From contig JAJGOT010000358.1 in assembly GCA_022457155.1 (NCBI GenBank), positions 62,001 to 126,000 of the forward strand: a stretch of 64,000 nt of DNA, in the 5' to 3' direction. The stretch comes from Cladopsammia gracilis (Eukaryota; Cnidaria; Anthozoa; Scleractinia; Dendrophylliidae). Below are positions 62,744 through 64,000 of the stretch, one piece after another. The notes below the pieces were generated by a model that had not been told where the DNA came from, ran no database searches, and saw only the letters and a list, made by a program, of their open reading frames with translations. Numbering within the stretch: the stretch's first letter is position 1; the number at the start of each line of letters is the position of its first letter. The position numbers and the translations under genes were made by a program.

Positions 62744-64000
62744 TGTCACAGCTCGTTGTTATGATATTGACTATTATATTTCCGGTACAATTGTTATAGT
62801 ATTTCCGGTACACGTTTAGACACGTGACCTCGAAGACTCGTGTAACTTTGACCATGCGGTCGTCTTGAAGTGAGCACTGATTAAACTGTTGTTGTTTATC
62901 TGCATTTACTTGATCGTAACATGGTGTCAGGAAGCGGGATTCGACCTAGCTGTTGATGTTCATATTGCTGCTTCGAAATTTTCAAGTTTCAGCGCTTCGT
63001 TCGCAATTGGTAGAAGGTTAAGTCTATAGTTTGCGTTCGGTTCGTTGCATCACAAGTGCCATGGCTGCTGTCACTACAACCGCTAAAGTTCCCTCCCCGT
63101 TGAATTTATCGGATCGCTTACACCAAGGAGAGAATTGGAAGTCGTTCCGTCGAGAATGGAAGTTCTACGAGATTGCGGCTGGCATTCATAAGAAATCACA
63201 GGATGTTCGAGTGGCATCATTGTTAAATGTCATTGGAAAGGAAGGCATGGATATGTATGAAACTTTTCAATGGAACGAGGCGTCGGATGCTCTGAAAATT
63301 GACAAGGTGCTGGAAAAGTTCGAAGAACGTTGTTTACCAGCCCGTAACGAGACTTACGAACGATATGTTTTCTTCAAGCGCGAGCAGTTGCCGAACGAGC
63401 CTCTGGATAGCTATATCACCGCGTTGATGAAATTATCGGAGTCATGTGGTTTTGGCACGCTTCGTGAATCTCTGGTTCGTGATCGACTGATTCTCGGTGT
63501 CAAAGACGACAAAGTTCGTGAAAAGCTTCTTGGAAAGCGAGACCTTGACCTGGATAAAGCCATCGAAACTATCAAGGCAAGTCAAGTCACTCACTCGCGA
63601 GCTACGGAGATTTCAGGAGAAATTCACGAAGATATCAACGCAATACACCACAAGTCGAAGTTTCAAGGAAAAGGCAAGCGCGGGAAAACACCGACTCGCA
63701 ATCCGTCTCACAGCAAGGGACTTCCTACATTTAAAGAGTGTTTGTTTTGTGGTGGTAATCATCCACTGGAGAGAAAATTGTGTCCGGCCTCTGGTCAGAA
63801 ATGCAAGAAGTGCGGAAAAGAAGGTCATTTCGCAGTCAAGTGTGGGAGCAAGCCTGGACACGAGAAAGTCAACATGGTTGAAGAAGTCTTCTACATCAAC
63901 ACTATAGTCGGCAAAGATCAAGCCCTTGTTTCGCTCAATGTGAATGATTCAGCTTTAGTAACATTTCAGATTGATACTGGTTCCACAGCGAACATCTTGC
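62744..64000 (+). mobile_element. Ty3/gypsy-like LTR retrotransposon, 5' end
   Basis: A probable 5' LTR ends in CA at 62921. It is followed at once by TGGTGTCAGGAAGCGGGAT, which looks like the primer binding site typical of gypsy-type elements, then a leader and a gag-pol frame. The left edge is uncertain (TGTCAC at 62744 is a candidate) because the 3' LTR is outside the window. The element lies downstream of P5 exon 4, so it is either in P5 intron 4 or has displaced the 3' part of P5. Confidence 0.7.
63061..64000 (+). CDS. Retrotransposon Gag and start of protease, open to window end
   Basis: The frame is open for all 313 codons from ATG 63061. Residues about 1-200 resemble a retrotransposon Gag capsid region. 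A first Cys/His cluster of odd spacing (C227, C230, H234, C241) precedes a canonical CCHC zinc knuckle (C248, C251, H256, C261) that would bind RNA. At 304-307 the retropepsin active-site motif IDTG appears in the same frame, so Gag and protease are fused without a frameshift. No stop or frameshift is seen, so this part of the element looks intact. Confidence 0.85.
   Translation, partial: MAAVTTTAKVPSPLNLSDRLHQGENWKSFRREWKFYEIAAGIHKKSQDVRVASLLNVIGKEGMDMYETFQWNEASDALKIDKVLEKFEERCLPARNETYERYVFFKREQLPNEPLDSYITALMKLSESCGFGTLRESLVRDRLILGVKDDKVREKLLGKRDLDLDKAIETIKASQVTHSRATEISGEIHEDINAIHHKSKFQGKGKRGKTPTRNPSHSKGLPTFKECLFCGGNHPLERKLCPASGQKCKKCGKEGHFAVKCGSKPGHEKVNMVEEVFYINTIVGKDQALVSLNVNDSALVTFQIDTGSTANIL

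Noticed and set aside
63497..63907. Open frames of 136 (+) and 102 (-) codons in the retrotransposon
   Set aside because: They are shadows of the Gag-protease frame that begins at 63061.

Overview
This is eukaryotic, AT-rich, intron-containing DNA. Every splice site I place is GT-AG. Short non-autonomous DNA transposons, tRNA-derived SINEs and a 106-bp unit repeat fill the introns and spacers. The protein families and the repeat texture suggest an anthozoan cnidarian, most likely a stony coral. That assignment is inference; no species marker is present.

Layout, all genes on the + strand. (1) 867-5037: the last four visible exons of an ABCC (MRP-type) ABC transporter, with an 11-bp tandem duplication that breaks the frame before the second ATP-binding domain. 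(2) 5.0-10.7 kb: gene-free spacer with MITEs, including one whose interior has expanded into nine 106-bp units. (3) 10.7-64 kb: five tandem head-to-tail paralogues of one multi-exon gene: P1 10703-18729, P2 25188-33342, P3 37814-43600, P4 47708-54806 and P5 57680 to beyond the window. (4) 62.7-64 kb: the 5' part of a Ty3/gypsy-like LTR retrotransposon lying inside or just past P5.

I rebuilt P1-P4 exon by exon; reading frame and intron phase agree throughout (547, 718, 674 and 966 residues). Each protein has a signal peptide, a six-cysteine module, a second module with an SWYxGC-type motif, a third small Cys module, a Ser/Thr/Pro stalk of very variable length, one transmembrane helix with basic stop-transfer residues, and a long acidic cytoplasmic tail full of repeated tyrosine motifs (YNVLE, YxxL/I). 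I recognise no named ectodomain; there is no Ig, lectin, LRR or SRCR signature.

The layout resembles a tandem cluster of cell-surface receptors signalling through, or endocytosed by, YxxL motifs, comparable in logic to ITIM/hemITAM receptors and cnidarian allorecognition clusters but with a different ectodomain. The tails evolve by in-frame tandem repeat expansion (37-residue units in P1, 23 in P2, about 43 in P4), and some repeats have lost the tyrosine. This family is the main candidate for an undescribed system here; its immune or recognition role is inference.
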